NCBI GenBank assembly: GCA_020636045.1 | Contig: JACJYP010000002.1 | Location: 124,001 to 188,000 of the forward strand | DNA length: 64,000 bases | Direction: 5' to 3' | Source: Lewinellaceae bacterium | Lineage (GTDB): Bacteria > Bacteroidota > Bacteroidia > Chitinophagales > Saprospiraceae | Part shown: piece by piece, positions 16,497 to 23,912 of the stretch | Layout: each line of letters starts with the position of its first letter | Position numbering within the stretch: position 1 is the stretch's first letter | Translations under genes and position numbers: made by a program | The notes under the pieces: generated by a model | The model's database searches: none | What the model saw: only the letters and a program-made list of their open reading frames with translations | What the model was told of the DNA's origin: nothing

Positions 16497-17207
16497 ATGA
16501 CACTTAACGCCTTTCTGAGCGCTTTTTTCTTCCTGCAGTTAGTGACTACACAAGAAGGCGCGGCCGCAACCGAATCCAAAAGTTTGTTCGATATCGTACT
16601 GGGCAGCAGCGTTTCCGGCCTGGTGGTACTGACCATCCTGTTCATCCTGTCCATCGTGGCGGTCTACATCATCATCGAGCGTTACTTCACGCTCAGCCGG
16701 GCGGGACAGGTCGACCACAACTTTATGAACAGCATCCGTGCGAGCGTGGAGAACGGCAACCTGCAGGCTGCCAAGGCGCTGTGCCAGAGCGTCGACGCGC
16801 CCATGGCGCGCATGGTAGAGAAAGGGCTCGATCGCATCGGAAAGCCGCTCGACGATATCAACAAGTCGATAGAGAACGTGGGTAACCTCGAACTGCTGAA
16901 ACTGGAGAAAAACCTCTCCACCCTGGCCTCGATCTCCGGTATCGCACCGATGATCGGTCTGTTGGGTACGGTGATCGGTCTGATCATTTCGTTCCAGGAC
17001 ATGGCCAACGAAAAAGGCACGATCACGGCGCAAACGCTGTCTTCGGGTATCTACCACGCCCTCACGGCAACCGCGATGGGCCTGTTCGTGTCGATTATCG
17101 CCATGGCGGGCTACAACGTGCTGGTCAACAAACTCGACGAGGTTATTTTCAAAATGGAAAATACGGCCATGCAGTTTATGGACCTGCTCCAGGAACCGAG
17201 CCGTTGA
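16497..17207 (+). CDS. exbB: MotA/TolQ/ExbB proton channel family protein
   Basis: The 236-residue inner-membrane protein forms, with ExbD, the proton channel that energises TonB-dependent transport. It has an N-terminal hydrophobic segment, a second helix (LVVLTILFILSIVAVYIIIE), a cytoplasmic domain (residues about 60-140), and the conserved ExbB core GIAPMIGLLGTVIGLIISF followed by the last helix (TATAMGLFVSIIAMAGYNVL). The frame is open upstream to 16353, but the ATG at 16497 gives a normal ExbB length and follows a promoter. exbD starts 45 bases after its stop and tonB follows, a classical operon. Confidence 0.93.
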   Translation: MTLNAFLSAFFFLQLVTTQEGAAATESKSLFDIVLGSSVSGLVVLTILFILSIVAVYIIIERYFTLSRAGQVDHNFMNSIRASVENGNLQAAKALCQSVDAPMARMVEKGLDRIGKPLDDINKSIENVGNLELLKLEKNLSTLASISGIAPMIGLLGTVIGLIISFQDMANEKGTITAQTLSSGIYHALTATAMGLFVSIIAMAGYNVLVNKLDEVIFKMENTAMQFMDLLQEPSR

Positions 17208-17252
17208 TCCGAACCCGCGTACTCCATCATCTCAACCATACGAACGATCCAT

Positions 17253-17672
17253 ATGGGACTGAAACGAAGAATGCATGTAAAACCGGAGTTCAGCCTGGCG
17301 GCAATGATCGACGTGATCTTCCTGCTGCTGATGTTCTTCATGCTGACCTCCAACTTCGTGACCACCAATTCGCTTAACCTGCAGCTGCCGTCCAGCAGCT
17401 CTTCCGCGCCGATGGCCTCTACGTCGCTGTCGGTGTCGATCAATAAATCGGGGCAGTATTACGTTGGAAAAGAACGGGTGTCGGGCCCGGGTCTGGAGCC
17501 GGTGCTGAAATCGAAAGTCGCGCTGGAAAAGAAGGACCCGAAGGACGTGACCGTCACCATCGCCGCCGAACAGGGCGTGCCGATCGAAGATGTCGTGTTC
17601 GTGCTGGACATCGCCAACCGGCTGAAAGTGAAGACCATCCTGGCCACCAACCCCAAGGAAGAGGGGAAATAA
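17253..17672 (+). CDS. exbD: biopolymer transporter ExbD/TolR
   Basis: The 139-residue protein has a short basic cytoplasmic start (MGLKRRMHVKPEF), one membrane helix with the essential Asp20 in AAMIDVIFLLLMFFML, and a periplasmic domain of typical ExbD fold (SLSVSINKSGQYYVG to VKTILATN). Asp20 takes part in proton flow. Length is normal. It sits between exbB and the TonB-like gene in the operon, and only one exbD copy is present here, whereas many Bacteroidota operons carry two. Confidence 0.93.
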   Translation: MGLKRRMHVKPEFSLAAMIDVIFLLLMFFMLTSNFVTTNSLNLQLPSSSSSAPMASTSLSVSINKSGQYYVGKERVSGPGLEPVLKSKVALEKKDPKDVTVTIAAEQGVPIEDVVFVLDIANRLKVKTILATNPKEEGK

Positions 17673-17733
17673 AGTTGAAGAATTTTGTGTAGCGGAGGCT
17701 TGAAAAGCATCCCCATGATAAACGGCAATTGAT

Positions 17734-18705
17734 ATGAAAGCCATTGTTCACCGCGAGGAAGACCGCACCAAAGCGATCATTACCAGCCTGATATTCCACG
17801 CAGGGCTGCTGGCACTGCTGTTTTTTTATCGCTTTGCCGCTCCCGAATCAGAGGATGTGCCGCCTCCGATCGTGATCGAACTCGGCGGCGGTGGCGATAA
17901 TGCCGCTGCCGGCGAACCCGACATCGGGCAAGGGAACAACCCCGCACCGCAGGGCCAGCAAATGGACGACCCGACCAGCACCGAGGTAGCCGACGAACCA
18001 AGCCCAAGTCCGGTACCGGTGCCTCCGAGCACGCCGCCTTCCTCGGCGCAGAATAAACCGAGCGCTCCCAATATTTCGACGACCGAAGACCCGAACGTGG
18101 CTGCCGTCAAGCGGGCACAGGAAGAACAGCGCCGCAAACAGCAGCAGGAACAGGAACGCATCCGCCAGCAACAGGAAGAGCAGCGGCGGATTGCCGCTGC
18201 GCAGGAACGTGCCCGCCAGGAAGCGGCCGCCAAGGCCCAGCGCGAGCGCGATGAACGCGAAGCGAAAAAGGGCAAATTCGGCAGCACTTTTGGTAGCGGC
18301 AGCGGCAGCGGACAAGGCAATACCGGCAAGCCCGGCAACCAGGGGATTCCCGGCGGTACGGGCGACAACCCCTTCGGTAAAAGCGCGGGCACCGGCGGCG
18401 GCACGGGTGGCGGCGACGGTACCGGCGCAGGCGGCTCTGTCGGCGGCGGACTGGGAGGCCGCAAAGTGGTCAAAAAAGTGGCCGCGAAAGACAATTCTCA
18501 AAAACAGGGTACCGTGCGCGTGAAAGTCTGCGTCGATTCGAACGGTCAGGTGATCAGCGCAGATCCCACGCAAAGCGGCTCCACGACCACCGATGGCCAG
18601 CTGCGCGCAGCAGCCACCGCCGCAGCACGGCAGTGGAAATTCGAGTCATCGCCGGGCGCCGATACACAGTGCGGCTGGATCGATTTCAATTTCATACTCA
18701 AATAA
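17734..18705 (+). CDS. TonB/TolA-like energy transducer
   Basis: The 323-residue protein has a short cytoplasmic start, one membrane helix (residues about 15-33, AIITSLIFHAGLLALLFFYR), and a Pro/Ser-rich linker. A Gln/Glu/Arg-rich coiled-coil of the TolA kind (about 125-190) and a Gly-rich stretch (about 195-245) follow. The C-terminal TonB-like domain carries two Cys (VRVKVCVDSNGQV and DTQCGWIDFNF) that could form a disulfide. It links the ExbBD channel to outer-membrane TonB-dependent receptors such as the one at 45286. The TolA-like middle makes it a mosaic of the two families; a Tol-type role in envelope stability is the alternative. Confidence 0.85.
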   Translation: MKAIVHREEDRTKAIITSLIFHAGLLALLFFYRFAAPESEDVPPPIVIELGGGGDNAAAGEPDIGQGNNPAPQGQQMDDPTSTEVADEPSPSPVPVPPSTPPSSAQNKPSAPNISTTEDPNVAAVKRAQEEQRRKQQQEQERIRQQQEEQRRIAAAQERARQEAAAKAQRERDEREAKKGKFGSTFGSGSGSGQGNTGKPGNQGIPGGTGDNPFGKSAGTGGGTGGGDGTGAGGSVGGGLGGRKVVKKVAAKDNSQKQGTVRVKVCVDSNGQVISADPTQSGSTTTDGQLRAAATAAARQWKFESSPGADTQCGWIDFNFILK

Positions 18706-18717
18706 GAAGAGCGGCGC

Positions 18718-20751
18718 TTACTGGCCGTTCATCATGCGCACATCCGCTTCTGTCAGCCGCTCTCCCAATTGCTGGGCGCGCTGGTAGTCCTGGCGGGCGA
18801 GCAGTTTGTTCCCCGATTGCCCGTACGCGCGGGCGCGCTCGATGTAAGCGATGCCCAGTCCCGGATTCAGGGTGATGGCCCTTGTCAGCCGCTCGATGGC
18901 TTCCTGGTTCTGCCCTTTGGCGCGCAGGATCATCCCGCTTTCGTACCACACGTTGGCGTTGTTGGGCTGATACTTCAGGTATTCGTTGTAATCGCCCAGC
19001 GCGTTGTCGATCTGCCCCATCGTGTAATAGGCGATGGAGCGGTTGAAATAGCCGTTCTCATTCGTCGGGTCGATCTTGAGCCCTTCCGTAATGTCCTGCA
19101 CCGACTGCTGGAAATTGCGCTGCGAGCCGTGGGCCGCACCGCGGTTGATCAGTATCTCGGCTTTCGATTTCGGCTTGATGTTGGGAATGCTCAGGGCATC
19201 GGTGTAGTCTTTCAGCGCTTTTTGTACCAGTTCCCGCTCCTGATTGCCGAATTTTCCCGACATCGCCATATCGAAATAGGTCTTGCCGCGGCTGTTGAAC
19301 AGCTCCGGGTTTTCCGGATTGATGGTCACGGCCTGCGAATAATCCTGCAGGGCTTTATTATAGTCGCCTTGCGAGCGATAGTACTGACCGCGGTTCCAGT
19401 AGGGCAGCGAATTGGACTTTCCTTCAAATTTGATCACATGCGACCATAATGTCTCACCGTTTCTCCACACGCCGATCTGCCGGACGGTCATGACGGCAAA
19501 AGCGAGGAACACAACCCCCGCGATGGCTTGCAGGGTACCCCGGCTTTCCTTTTTTTGATAATACTGCTCGAAATACCAGGCAGCGACCAGAAAAAGACCG
19601 AAATACGGAACATAAGTGAAGCGGTCAGCTTTGAAGCCCTGACCGGCGCCCAGCACCTGAAGCAGGAACATGACGTTGAAAAAGAAGAACAGGATGCCGC
19701 TTACCCACACACGGCGATCCTTGCGCCACAGCCAGATAAAGGCTGCCCATACGGCCAGGAAAGGCGCCACGGCCGCAAAAACCTCCCAGGGCAGGGGCTT
19801 GGGGTAGGGATAAAGCGGCGACATGGGGTAGGGGATCACCAGTTTGTACAGGTACACGCAAAACGAGTAGGCGCCGATACAAATACGCTGCAGCAGGTTG
19901 AACTGCGTCACTTCGTCGGTGGTGGAGCCCTGTTGCCCCAGGGTGTACAGGTTGATGAGGCCGAATGCGAGCGAAAGCGCCCAGAACGGCGTTTTTTCCA
20001 GGATCAGTTTGAAATTCAGCGGGCGGCGAAACCAGTAGTCCAGCACCAGCATGGAAAGCGGCAGCGTGACCGCCTGCACCTTGGAAAGGCAGGACAACAG
20101 CGCCAGCACGAACATGACGACATAGGTGCCGGTGCGGTTTTCGCCGCGTTCGCCCTGTTTTAGCCAGCGCACATAGTACACCAGCGCTGCAAAAAAGAAC
20201 ACGGCAAACAGCACGTCCTTGCGCTCCGTGGCCCAGGCGACCGATTCCACGCGCATCGGGTGAATGCCGAACAGCAGACCTCCGATAAAAACACCCCAGT
20301 TGCCGACGCCCATACGCGCCAGTAGTTTCATAGCAAAAAAGACCGTGAGCAGGTGAAGCAACAGGTTGGTTACGTGGATCAGCGTCGTGTTGAAATCCCC
20401 GGCGATCGCTTTTTCAATGGCGAAAGTAAGAATGGGCAAGGGGTTGTAGTTGCCGATCACGGCACCCTTGTCGACGTCGAAAATTGCCGGAACAGCCTTG
20501 AAAAGCCCGTCCTCGTTGATGCGTTGCAGGTTGGGATTCTCCGTGATGTTCGGATCGTCGTCCCAGTTGACCAGGCCGTTGGACAGCGAGGGCAGGTAGC
20601 ACAGGGCTGTGATGGCCATCGCCACCCAGGCGAAAGTAAGCCAGCCGCCGGACGGGCGGGACTCCTTCGCGACGGGCTTCGCTTTTTTCTCGGCGGGGCG
20701 TGCTGCTTGCGGCTGCGCGGGCCGCTTTCCGGGTTTCGGTTTTTTCGCCAT
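18718..20751 (-). CDS. TPR-containing membrane protein, TMTC/GT-C mannosyltransferase-like
   Basis: The 677-residue protein starts with a basic, Pro-rich tail (MAKKPKPGKRPAQPQAARPA). About ten membrane helices follow; the first loop has NGLVNWDDDPNITENP, the acidic motif of TMTC-like and other GT-C enzymes, and FGIHPMRVESVAWATERKDV is the signature of this bacterial family. From about residue 440 to the end there are six or so TPR repeats (YYRSQGDYNKALQDYSQAVT, YYTMGQIDNALGDYNEYLKY, LRAKGQNQEAIERLTRAITL). Such proteins may glycosylate exported proteins; the donor is unknown. The ATG at 20751 was chosen because the upstream extension crosses the promoter. It lies downstream of hemD. Confidence 0.8.
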   Translation of the reverse strand: MAKKPKPGKRPAQPQAARPAEKKAKPVAKESRPSGGWLTFAWVAMAITALCYLPSLSNGLVNWDDDPNITENPNLQRINEDGLFKAVPAIFDVDKGAVIGNYNPLPILTFAIEKAIAGDFNTTLIHVTNLLLHLLTVFFAMKLLARMGVGNWGVFIGGLLFGIHPMRVESVAWATERKDVLFAVFFFAALVYYVRWLKQGERGENRTGTYVVMFVLALLSCLSKVQAVTLPLSMLVLDYWFRRPLNFKLILEKTPFWALSLAFGLINLYTLGQQGSTTDEVTQFNLLQRICIGAYSFCVYLYKLVIPYPMSPLYPYPKPLPWEVFAAVAPFLAVWAAFIWLWRKDRRVWVSGILFFFFNVMFLLQVLGAGQGFKADRFTYVPYFGLFLVAAWYFEQYYQKKESRGTLQAIAGVVFLAFAVMTVRQIGVWRNGETLWSHVIKFEGKSNSLPYWNRGQYYRSQGDYNKALQDYSQAVTINPENPELFNSRGKTYFDMAMSGKFGNQERELVQKALKDYTDALSIPNIKPKSKAEILINRGAAHGSQRNFQQSVQDITEGLKIDPTNENGYFNRSIAYYTMGQIDNALGDYNEYLKYQPNNANVWYESGMILRAKGQNQEAIERLTRAITLNPGLGIAYIERARAYGQSGNKLLARQDYQRAQQLGERLTEADVRMMNGQ

Positions 20752-20781
20752 GTATCGCAATGCTTTTATTGAATGGAGCTG

Positions 20782-20789
20782 CAAAAGTA
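20782..20789 (-). promoter_or_regulatory. -7 box TACTTTTG for the TPR membrane protein
   Basis: Exact TAnnTTTG match on the minus strand, 30 bases before the ATG at 20751 and inside the short gap after hemD, so the downstream gene can be expressed alone. Confidence 0.5.
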
Positions 20790-20794
20790 TAAAT

Positions 20795-21475
20795 TCAAGA
20801 CCGCAAACGTAGCACGGCTTCCGCAAGGGCCGGTTCGGTCGGCTTGTCCGCTATCGAGACTGCTCCGACGCCCAGTTTTTCCAGCGCGGCAGCCGTCGTC
20901 CGGCCGATCGCGACCACATGCTGCCCTTTTTTCAGCGGAAAAGCGCCGAAATAACATTCTGCATTCATCGGGCTGGTGAACACCAGAATGCCTGCGTCGG
21001 ATGCCTGCGGGTCGCTGACGGGAGTGTTGTCGTATACATCGAGGTGAAGACAGGTGCAACTACCGGCCAGTAGTTCCGGTATGCTGCGCATCGACCGGCG
21101 GGCTGCGGGAAAGAGGACCCTGGCGCCTCCGGCAAGTCGGCGGAACCGGGCGGCCGTTTCTTCCGGGTCGCCGTTGCCGGTAAAATCAACCTGCGCAACG
21201 TATTCAGATAGCGCGACTGCGGTAGCGTCGCCCAACGCCGCCCAGCGCACAGCCGGCAAAGGCATGTCCAGTTCGGAAAGGCGGCGAAAGAAAAAATGCA
21301 CCGCATTGCGGCTGGCAAAAAAGATCCACCCTGCCACAGGTACCGACTCAAAAGGCAGCGGCTGCAAGACGACGAGCGAACGCCCGCTGACATCAAGCCC
21401 GCGTCCGGCAAGGGCGCCGGTAAACAGCGAACCGGGTTCGAGATCGCGACTGATGAATACGAGATTTGGCTGCAT
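20795..21475 (-). CDS. hemD: uroporphyrinogen-III synthase
   Basis: The 226-residue product fits HemD, which closes hydroxymethylbilane into uroporphyrinogen III in the tetrapyrrole pathway. The family is poorly conserved, but the visible features agree: PNLVFISRDLEPGSLFTGAL at the start, the WIFFASRNAVHFFF strand-helix, GARVLFPAARRSMRSIPELL at the domain linker, VFTSPMNAECYF, and the final KGQHVVAIGRTTAAALEKLG. Length is close to other HemD proteins. The ATG at 21475 was taken; the frame is open 42 bases further upstream without homology. No other hem genes are nearby. Confidence 0.82.
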   Translation of the reverse strand: MQPNLVFISRDLEPGSLFTGALAGRGLDVSGRSLVVLQPLPFESVPVAGWIFFASRNAVHFFFRRLSELDMPLPAVRWAALGDATAVALSEYVAQVDFTGNGDPEETAARFRRLAGGARVLFPAARRSMRSIPELLAGSCTCLHLDVYDNTPVSDPQASDAGILVFTSPMNAECYFGAFPLKKGQHVVAIGRTTAAALEKLGVGAVSIADKPTEPALAEAVLRLRS

Positions 21476-21616
21476 GGTCGTCGGTACGGCGATTTTCGGA
21501 CTTTTTAAAAAGCGCAATGTTTGTTTAAGGCAATGTAATGATAGTCAGTCTTTTACGCCGCGAATCAATTCAGTCTAAAATTCAGCGAAAATACTTTTCC
21601 GGATCGATCAATGCTT

Positions 21617-21624
21617 TATTTTTG
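21617..21624 (+). promoter_or_regulatory. -7 box TATTTTTG for the NSS symporter cluster
   Basis: Exact TAnnTTTG match 70 bases before the ATG of the first small membrane protein at 21695. Confidence 0.45.
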
Positions 21625-21694
21625 ACCGCCCGGACCGGCACTGCAAGATCGGGGCAAACATGCATTTCTTCCGTTCACGTTCAACATTCTTTTT

Positions 21695-21841
21695 ATGAAA
21701 ACTCCGGCATTGTTAATGATGCTTTTCTCCAACCTGCTGGTCATCGTGGTCTCGGGTTATTATTTCTGGCGCGTGCTGACCACCGGTGCGGCGCCCGACA
21801 GCCCCGAAGAGGAAGATACAAATTATCCGCGGGGCGGATGA
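21695..21841 (+). CDS. 48-residue one-helix protein, candidate NSS symporter small subunit
   Basis: It reads MKTPALLMMLFSNLLVIVVS and then GYYFWRVLTTG, one membrane helix, and an acidic tail that ends DTNYPRGG. The protein encoded at 23625, after the symporter gene, is a clear paralogue: same length, a GYxFxxVLTT motif and the identical ending NYPRGG. In Corynebacterium the NSS symporter MetP needs a small one-helix partner, MetS, so a similar role is likely. The two copies bracketing the transporter and the conserved tail show that this is a real gene although it is very short. Confidence 0.8.
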   Translation: MKTPALLMMLFSNLLVIVVSGYYFWRVLTTGAAPDSPEEEDTNYPRGG

Positions 21842-21968
21842 TTGTGGCGTTCGGTGGCCGGGAGCGCAGTTTTTTCTTTGGAACCGGGGCAGGAATCACA
21901 AAATGGCTATCTTGCCCGCCCGAAAACAATCACAATTCGAACACCAACACAAATTAACTGGCTTTAGT

Positions 21969-23564
21969 ATGAGCAAAGAATCCTGGGGGTCGCGGGTCGG
22001 CCTGGTACTTGCCATGGCGGGTAACGCCGTGGGTCTGGGCAACTTCCTGCGTTTTCCGGTACAAGCGATCCAGAACGGGGGCGGTTCTTTTATCATTCCC
22101 TACCTCACCTGTTTTCTCCTGATGGGCATTCCGCTTTTGTTTGTGGAATGGAGTATGGGTCGCTACGGCGGCCAGAACGGCGACCACTCGACGCCGTTTA
22201 TCCTCGACAGCATGAGCGGGCGCAGGCGCTGGTGGAAATACGTGGGTATTTTCGGTATTTTCACCAACCTTGCGGTTGCCGCCTATTACTGCTACATTGA
22301 GAGCTGGACGCTCGCATACGTATGGCGATCGATCTCCGGCGCCTTTAGCGGACAGGGTACCGAGGCAGTAAGCCAGATGTTCACGGATTATGTGAGCCTG
22401 GGCACCAGCGAACCCATTGTCTTTTGGGTGATTTGCCTGCTGCTCAATACCTGGATATTGTCGCGGGGCCTGAGCGGCGGCGTGGAGATCGCCGCTAAAG
22501 TCGGCATGCCCCTGCTGATCTTCTTCGGTCTGTTCCTGGCGATTCGCGGGGTGACGCTGACCGCCGGTGAAGCGGGCGCTATCTTCGACGGCACAGAGGG
22601 CCTGAACTTCCTCTGGACGCCTGACCTGAGTTCCATATGGGACTTCAAGGTCTGGCTGGCTGCTGCGGGGCAGGTATTTTTTACCCTGTCCGTCGGCATG
22701 GGCAGTATCCAATGCTACGCATCATACCTCCGCTCGCGTGACGACGTGGCGCTAAACGCCATGAGCGCCGGCTGGATGAACGAGTTTGTAGAAGTTGTGC
22801 TCGGCGCCGCGATCCTGATCCCGATCTCCGTCGGTTATCTCGGGATCGAAAAGGTGGTCGAACTGACGCAGACCGGTGGTCTGGGGCTCGGTTTCCGCAC
22901 CCTGCCGTACCTCTTCCAGCAATGGGGGCCGGTGCTGGCGGCTGTGGCCGGCCTTGCCTGGTTCGGCCTGTTGTTCTTTGCCGGGGTGACCTCTTCGCTG
23001 GCTATGGGTACGCCGATCATGGGTTTCCTGCGCGACGAGTTCGGACTGAGCCGCGAACGTGCGGCCTGGACATTCGGCGCGACCGTGCTGATCCTCGGCG
23101 CCCCGACGGTGTTCTTTTTCCAGTACGGCGTGTTTGATGAATACGACTTTTGGGCGGGTACGGTATCGCTCGTGGTGTTTGCCATGTTCGAGATCATCCT
23201 GTTCGCCTGGGTGTTCGGCATGGACAACGGCTGGGCGGAAATCAACCGCAACGCAGATATGAAGGTGCCCGCAGCGTTCAAATTTATTATCAAATACATC
23301 ACGCCGGTCATCCTGATCAGCGTATTCCTCGGCAGCCTTTTGATCGATGGCGGCATCATCGACCAGGTCACCAACAAGGCGTTGCACGAGGAACTGGCGG
23401 CAACGACAGACCCTGTACAACGCGCTTTCCTGGAAGAAAAACGCATGTTTGTCAACGGTTCCCGGATGTTGCTGGTGCTGATCTTTGCGGCCATCGGCTT
23501 CCTGGTATACCGCGCACAGCAATTGCGCGACCGCAACGGCGGGCAGCGCCTGGAGCGAGCCTGA
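21969..23564 (+). CDS. sodium-dependent NSS (SNF) family amino-acid symporter
   Basis: The 531-residue transporter has twelve membrane helices and the NSS signature in the first helix, NAVGLGNFLRFPVQAIQNGG, with the unwound region that binds sodium and substrate. It also has GIPLLFVEWSMGRYGGQNG and SVGMGSIQCYASYLR in the sixth/seventh helix area. Members of this group import amino acids with sodium. The ATG at 21969 was chosen because it starts directly before the first helix; the frame upstream overlaps the small subunit gene. It is flanked by two small one-helix paralogues and ends in a positively charged tail. Confidence 0.92.
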   Translation: MSKESWGSRVGLVLAMAGNAVGLGNFLRFPVQAIQNGGGSFIIPYLTCFLLMGIPLLFVEWSMGRYGGQNGDHSTPFILDSMSGRRRWWKYVGIFGIFTNLAVAAYYCYIESWTLAYVWRSISGAFSGQGTEAVSQMFTDYVSLGTSEPIVFWVICLLLNTWILSRGLSGGVEIAAKVGMPLLIFFGLFLAIRGVTLTAGEAGAIFDGTEGLNFLWTPDLSSIWDFKVWLAAAGQVFFTLSVGMGSIQCYASYLRSRDDVALNAMSAGWMNEFVEVVLGAAILIPISVGYLGIEKVVELTQTGGLGLGFRTLPYLFQQWGPVLAAVAGLAWFGLLFFAGVTSSLAMGTPIMGFLRDEFGLSRERAAWTFGATVLILGAPTVFFFQYGVFDEYDFWAGTVSLVVFAMFEIILFAWVFGMDNGWAEINRNADMKVPAAFKFIIKYITPVILISVFLGSLLIDGGIIDQVTNKALHEELAATTDPVQRAFLEEKRMFVNGSRMLLVLIFAAIGFLVYRAQQLRDRNGGQRLERA

Positions 23565-23624
23565 TCAACCGTATTTTGTAAACAAGCAGACAGCGCCTTT
23601 CGGCGTGTAAAAAATAAAACGATT

Positions 23625-23768
23625 ATGAACTCTTCTGCGCTGATCACAATGGTCCTGGCCAACGGAGTCGTGTTGTCGATAACGGGCTATTTTTTCTTCA
23701 AGGTGCTCACTACGGCGCCGCCCGATTCGGTGGATGAAGACCAGGCAAACTATCCCCGCGGCGGTTGA
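23625..23768 (+). CDS. 47-residue one-helix protein, second candidate symporter small subunit
   Basis: It reads MNSSALITMVLANGVVLSIT and then GYFFFKVLTTAPPDSVDE, with the tail DQANYPRGG. It is a paralogue of the protein at 21695 (shared GYxFxxVLTT and NYPRGG) and follows the NSS symporter gene by 60 bases on the same strand. Two such subunits for one transporter suggest either duplication or two different partners. The role as symporter subunit is inferred from MetS of Corynebacterium. Confidence 0.8.
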   Translation: MNSSALITMVLANGVVLSITGYFFFKVLTTAPPDSVDEDQANYPRGG

Positions 23769-23912
23769 CCCCGGGTGGTATCGAATATTTCCAAAAGTGT
23801 GCGTGTGTGCCGTACTATACGCGTTAGCGTTGAATTTGTCGGGCACAGGCACATTTAGGAATCATTTTTGCGGGTAAGTGAACGATTTCAGGCGATTTTA
23901 ATTCCCTATTCC

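Noticed and set aside
16497..18705. Tol-Pal system instead of TonB
   Set aside because: The TolA-like middle of the third protein raised the idea, but no tolB or pal gene follows; the next gene is an unrelated minus-strand gene, so ExbB-ExbD-TonB is the safer call.
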